From positions 1 through 8,296 of the forward strand of contig CAZKLK010000080.1 of NCBI GenBank assembly GCA_964553535.1: DNA of 8,296 nt, in the 5' to 3' direction. A program made the position numbers and the translations under genes. The DNA is from JALHSV01 sp964553535. Lineage in GTDB: Bacteria > Nitrospirota > Thermodesulfovibrionia > Thermodesulfovibrionales > SM23-35. The notes beneath the pieces are model-generated. The model did no database searches. It saw only the letters and a list, made by a program, of their open reading frames with translations, and was not told the origin of the DNA. Of the stretch, positions 6,599-8,296 are shown piece after piece. The number at the start of each line of letters is the position of its first letter. The first letter of the stretch is position 1.

Positions 6599-6925
6599 CT
6601 AAAAGGGTTGTCTGCTGACTGTTCTGAAGACCTTCAGGGCAAGGCGGAGGGCTGGTTCGTCAGCGGTTTTGATAAAGGTTTGCAGAGATTCCTTCAGTTC
6701 CTTATGGCTTTTTACATGCCCGAAATCGAATATCTCCCACATTTCCACTTCAAGAGCATCGGCGAGTTTGATGAGCATATCAAGGGTAGGATTTTCCCTG
6801 CCCCTTTCAATGCGGCTGAGATACTTTGAATTGATATCTGCTTTTCCAGCGAGTTGCTCCTGAGAAAGTAGTCTATTTTTTCTTAGTTCCTTGAGTCTCT
6901 TCCCTATCAGTTTCTTTGTGTCCAT
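6599..6925 (-). CDS. XRE/Cro-type helix-turn-helix regulator
   Basis: This 108-aa protein begins MDTKKLIGKRLKELRKNR, with an HTH_3 domain at about 5-62: LSQEQLAGKADINSKYLSRIERGRENPTLDMLIKLADALEV, where the SQEQLA helix and the NSKYLSRIERG recognition helix are textbook. The tail (EMWEIFDFGH, then a charged helix to residue 108) is probably for dimerisation. An upstream in-frame ATG at 7042 would add 39 residues, but that stretch is translated from the AT-rich control region and looks unlike a regulator N-terminus, so ATG 6925 is preferred. It is divergent from speD, with a 28-bp palindrome between them, so repression of speD and itself is likely by analogy with similar small regulators. The ligand, if any, is unknown. 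Confidence 0.85.
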   Translation of the reverse strand: MDTKKLIGKRLKELRKNRLLSQEQLAGKADINSKYLSRIERGRENPTLDMLIKLADALEVEMWEIFDFGHVKSHKELKESLQTFIKTADEPALRLALKVFRTVSRQPF

Positions 6926-6987
6926 ATACCCTACAATTATTGCTTTCGTATTGGAGGGATATAAACACCCTGGTGGGAAGAAATATG

Positions 6988-7017
6988 TTGAATTAATATC
7001 ACTAATGAGTATATATT
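6988..7017 (+). promoter_or_regulatory. Putative speD promoter overlapping the palindrome
   Basis: TTGAAT (6988-6993; 4 of 6 to consensus) and TATATT (7012-7017; 5 of 6) are separated by 18 bases. The -10 element lies within the palindrome at 7002-7029, so a bound regulator would block RNA polymerase. On the opposite strand a TATAAA occupies 7021-7016 and could serve the regulator gene, though I see no good -35 for it. Confidence 0.45.
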
Positions 7018-7029
7018 TATACCCATTAG
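7002..7029. promoter_or_regulatory. 28-bp near-perfect palindrome, candidate XRE operator
   Basis: The left half CTAATGAGTATATA and right half TTTATACCCATTAG match as an inverted repeat at 12 of 14 paired positions; the mismatches are 7008/7023 and 7014/7017. It is centred between 7015 and 7016 in the divergent region of the XRE gene and speD. Length and symmetry suit a dimeric HTH repressor. Confidence 0.65.
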
Positions 7030-7075
7030 GAATAATATTCATATAAAAATATATCTAATAGAACAATTTGCTTGC

Positions 7076-7081
7076 GGGGGA
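7076..7081 (+). promoter_or_regulatory. Shine-Dalgarno favouring the TTG start of speD
   Basis: GGGGGA ends 4 bases before TTG 7086. The alternative in-frame TTG at 7068 has no Shine-Dalgarno and lies upstream of this G-run. Confidence 0.4.
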
Positions 7082-7085
7082 TTGC

Positions 7086-7451
7086 TTGCACAACAGCTCA
7101 CCGGATGGGGTGCACTATCTTATTGAATTCTTCGGCTGCGACAAAAAGCAGCTTGATTCCATAGTCTTCTGGAAAAGACTTCTCCTTGATGCAACTGCGG
7201 TAACCGATATCACACTTCTTAACAAACATTTCTACCGGTTTGACCCGCAGGGCATTACTGGTTATCTTCTCCTTTCCGCATCCCATATATCCATCCACAC
7301 CTGGCCGGAATATGAATATGCCGCATGCGACGTCTTTACCTGCAGCGGGGATGATGAAGGGAAAGGTATCGTAAGGGTTATCCAAGAGAACCTGAAGCAT
7401 GAAAAGTCAAAGATTAAGAAGATGAAAAGGGGGTTCAGGGTTGCCTCGTAA
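7086..7451 (+). CDS. speD: S-adenosylmethionine decarboxylase family proenzyme (SpeD)
   Basis: This 121-aa protein (TTG 7086; 127 aa from TTG 7068) matches class 1b prokaryotic AdoMet decarboxylases, which cleave themselves to make a pyruvoyl cofactor and yield decarboxylated AdoMet for spermidine synthesis. The core motif SHISIHTWPEYEYAACDVFTC holds the pyruvoyl-forming Ser66, His71 and Cys86, at the same spacing as Ser63/His68/Cys83 of the Thermotoga enzyme. HFYRFDPQGITG and GCDKKQL are also typical. Odd point: the residue just before the cleavage serine is Ala65, where Glu is usual (AESH becomes SASH). No spermidine synthase or other polyamine gene is in the window, and SpeD relatives with ornithine or arginine decarboxylase activity are known, so the substrate is not certain. 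Expression is probably controlled by the divergent XRE regulator. Confidence 0.85.
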   Translation: MHNSSPDGVHYLIEFFGCDKKQLDSIVFWKRLLLDATAVTDITLLNKHFYRFDPQGITGYLLLSASHISIHTWPEYEYAACDVFTCSGDDEGKGIVRVIQENLKHEKSKIKKMKRGFRVAS

Positions 7452-7511
7452 ATTCAGCTATACATGACCGAGATAGGTTATGAGTGACTCGCTAATCTTA
7501 CATCAAATACG

Positions 7512-7625
7512 AGATTGCCACTGGGCTACCGCCCCTCGCAATGACTGCCATAAAGGCTCGAATCCGCATTGGTCATTGCGAGCGGAGCGTCCGCCCTGCG
7601 GATCCGCCGGGGCGGAAAGCAATCT
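7512..7625. repeat. Inverted pair of GTCATTGCGAG/GCAATCT palindromic repeats (REP-like)
   Basis: The inner arms CTCGCAATGAC (7535-7545) and GTCATTGCGAG (7572-7582) are perfect 11-base inverses; the outer arms AGATTGC (7512-7518) and GCAATCT (7619-7625) are 7-base inverses. Each copy therefore runs AGATTGC to CTCGCAATGAC, and the two lie head to head. The right copy contains a further hairpin: TCCGCCC (7590-7596) with GGGCGGA (7610-7616) around the perfect palindrome GCGGATCCGC (7598-7607). It resembles the REP/BIME class of dispersed elements. Placed between speD and the acetyltransferase gene, it may act as a transcript end or mRNA stabiliser. Confidence 0.7.
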
Positions 7626-7654
7626 TATGGTTAGACAGGTATGAAATCCTGATT

Positions 7655-8296
7655 ATGCTGAGAACCGACGTCGTCAGACACTTCGATGAGCAACTTGTAA
7701 AGGAAATTCTCTGCATGAAGAGCGCAGTGTATCCGAGGGAGTGGGAATACGCGGATGCTGCCGAGTACTATTCGGAAGTGCTTATTAGGGGGGAATGCAT
7801 AAATATCTTCCTGAAAGACGGCGACAAAATCATCGGCTATCTTCTTGCCATCCCGCACAATATTGCCGTCAGAGACTTGAAGGAGTATTATCCGAAAATG
7901 AAGGAAGATGATAGCCGGTATTATATCGACACAACCATCATCCTCCCTGAATATCAGAAAGGCAGGGGGTTGATTAAGTTATTGCATGCTGTGATCTCCG
8001 AAGCCGAAAACAGATTCGGAGTCAATAGATTCTCGATGCACGCAAGAGTGAACAACGGGTTGAGCGGGGCGATACAGAGATACTATAAAGGAATGATTAC
8101 AAAGGTGCGGAGAATCAAGGCGTGGGCGCACTATAACTATAAGGAACCAGCGGACTACATCGAAGCCACGTACAACGGGATAGCCGAGAAAGTTTATCGC
8201 GGCGTCATTAAAACCTCTATAAGAGATTACGAAGATATCTATACGCCCCTTGAGGAAGCAAGAGATGAGATATTGCGGAGATGTGCCAATCCTGCG
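7655..8296 (+). CDS. GNAT-family N-acetyltransferase (partial, runs off the right edge)
   Basis: The frame is open for 214 codons from ATG 7655 to the window end with no stop. The GNAT core is visible: IIGYLLAIPHNI (59-70, beta strands 2-3), YYIDTTIILPEYQKGRGLIKLLHAVI (89-114) with strand 4 and the acetyl-CoA pyrophosphate loop QKGRG (101-105), then FSMHARVNNGLSGAIQRYY (126-144), the strand 5 and helix 4 region ending in the tyrosine pair often involved in catalysis. The region after about 150 is longer than a minimal GNAT and unassigned. There is no strong Shine-Dalgarno; an AGG at 7637-7639 is rather far away, so a start further in (ATG 7715) is possible. The substrate cannot be read. Polyamine acetylation is tempting next to speD, but the repeat between the genes argues against one transcript. 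Confidence 0.75.
   Translation, partial: MLRTDVVRHFDEQLVKEILCMKSAVYPREWEYADAAEYYSEVLIRGECINIFLKDGDKIIGYLLAIPHNIAVRDLKEYYPKMKEDDSRYYIDTTIILPEYQKGRGLIKLLHAVISEAENRFGVNRFSMHARVNNGLSGAIQRYYKGMITKVRRIKAWAHYNYKEPADYIEATYNGIAEKVYRGVIKTSIRDYEDIYTPLEEARDEILRRCANPA

Noticed and set aside
6926..7042. N-terminal extension of the XRE regulator from ATG 7042
   Set aside because: The extension translates AT-rich control DNA including the palindrome and does not resemble a regulator N-terminus; the HTH protein begins naturally at 6925.
7550..7575. tRNA-like T-loop (CTCGAATCC)
   Set aside because: The flanking bases do not form a T-stem and no acceptor or anticodon arm is present; it is spacer between two repeat copies.
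7512..7625. CRISPR array or insertion sequence end
   Set aside because: There are only two copies, in inverted orientation, with no regular spacers, no transposase and no target duplication visible.
7631..7858. Minus-strand open frame of 75 codons
   Set aside because: It is antisense to the GNAT gene, whose acetyl-CoA motif makes the plus-strand reading convincing.

Overview
The window looks like chromosomal DNA from a Gram-negative, probably anaerobic bacterium. The clues are a secreted ChaN-type protein, an oxygen-labile class I (Fe-S) fumarase in two subunits, an Ogg2-type DNA glycosylase more typical of archaea and anaerobes, and a GTCATTGCGAG/GCAATCT palindromic repeat of a kind scattered through some Nitrospirota, Desulfobacterota and Chloroflexota genomes. 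Nitrospirota or Desulfobacterota is my best guess, from gene content only. No phage, transposase, CRISPR, rRNA or tRNA is visible.

Layout. (1) 73-2409 (+): an exported multidomain protein with a signal peptide, a decayed M1-peptidase C-terminal part, a ChaN (haem-binding/Tiki-like) domain and a C-terminal PDZ domain. (2) 2416-3084 (-): Ogg2 8-oxoguanine glycosylase/AP lyase, convergent with gene 1 across a 6-base gap. (3) 3220-6570 (+): a likely four-gene operon behind a sigma70-like promoter. It encodes a CobD/HisC-like fold-type I PLP protein whose Schiff-base lysine is replaced by proline, a DgkA-PAP2 fusion probably acting on undecaprenyl lipids, and fumarase alpha and beta. (4) 6599-6925 (-): a small XRE/Cro-type regulator, divergent from speD (7086-7451, +), which encodes a pyruvoyl AdoMet-decarboxylase family protein. 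A 28-bp near-perfect palindrome lies between them over the predicted speD -10 element and is the obvious operator candidate. (5) 7512-7625: an inverted pair of palindromic repeats. (6) 7655-8296 (+): a GNAT-family acetyltransferase running off the right edge.

How the genes may work together. The DgkA and PAP2 halves could both feed the undecaprenyl-phosphate pool. The fumarase subunits form one enzyme. The XRE regulator and its palindrome suggest a controlled polyamine (or related decarboxylase) gene. The operon otherwise joins unrelated pathways.

Most notable are three proteins that keep a recognisable fold but depart at key catalytic positions: the CobD-like protein (Lys to Pro), the M1-like region (no HExxH, Glu ligand changed to Asp) and SpeD (Glu to Ala just before the self-cleavage serine). 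The palindromic operator is the fourth notable signal. I see no clear multi-gene defence or otherwise wholly new system.
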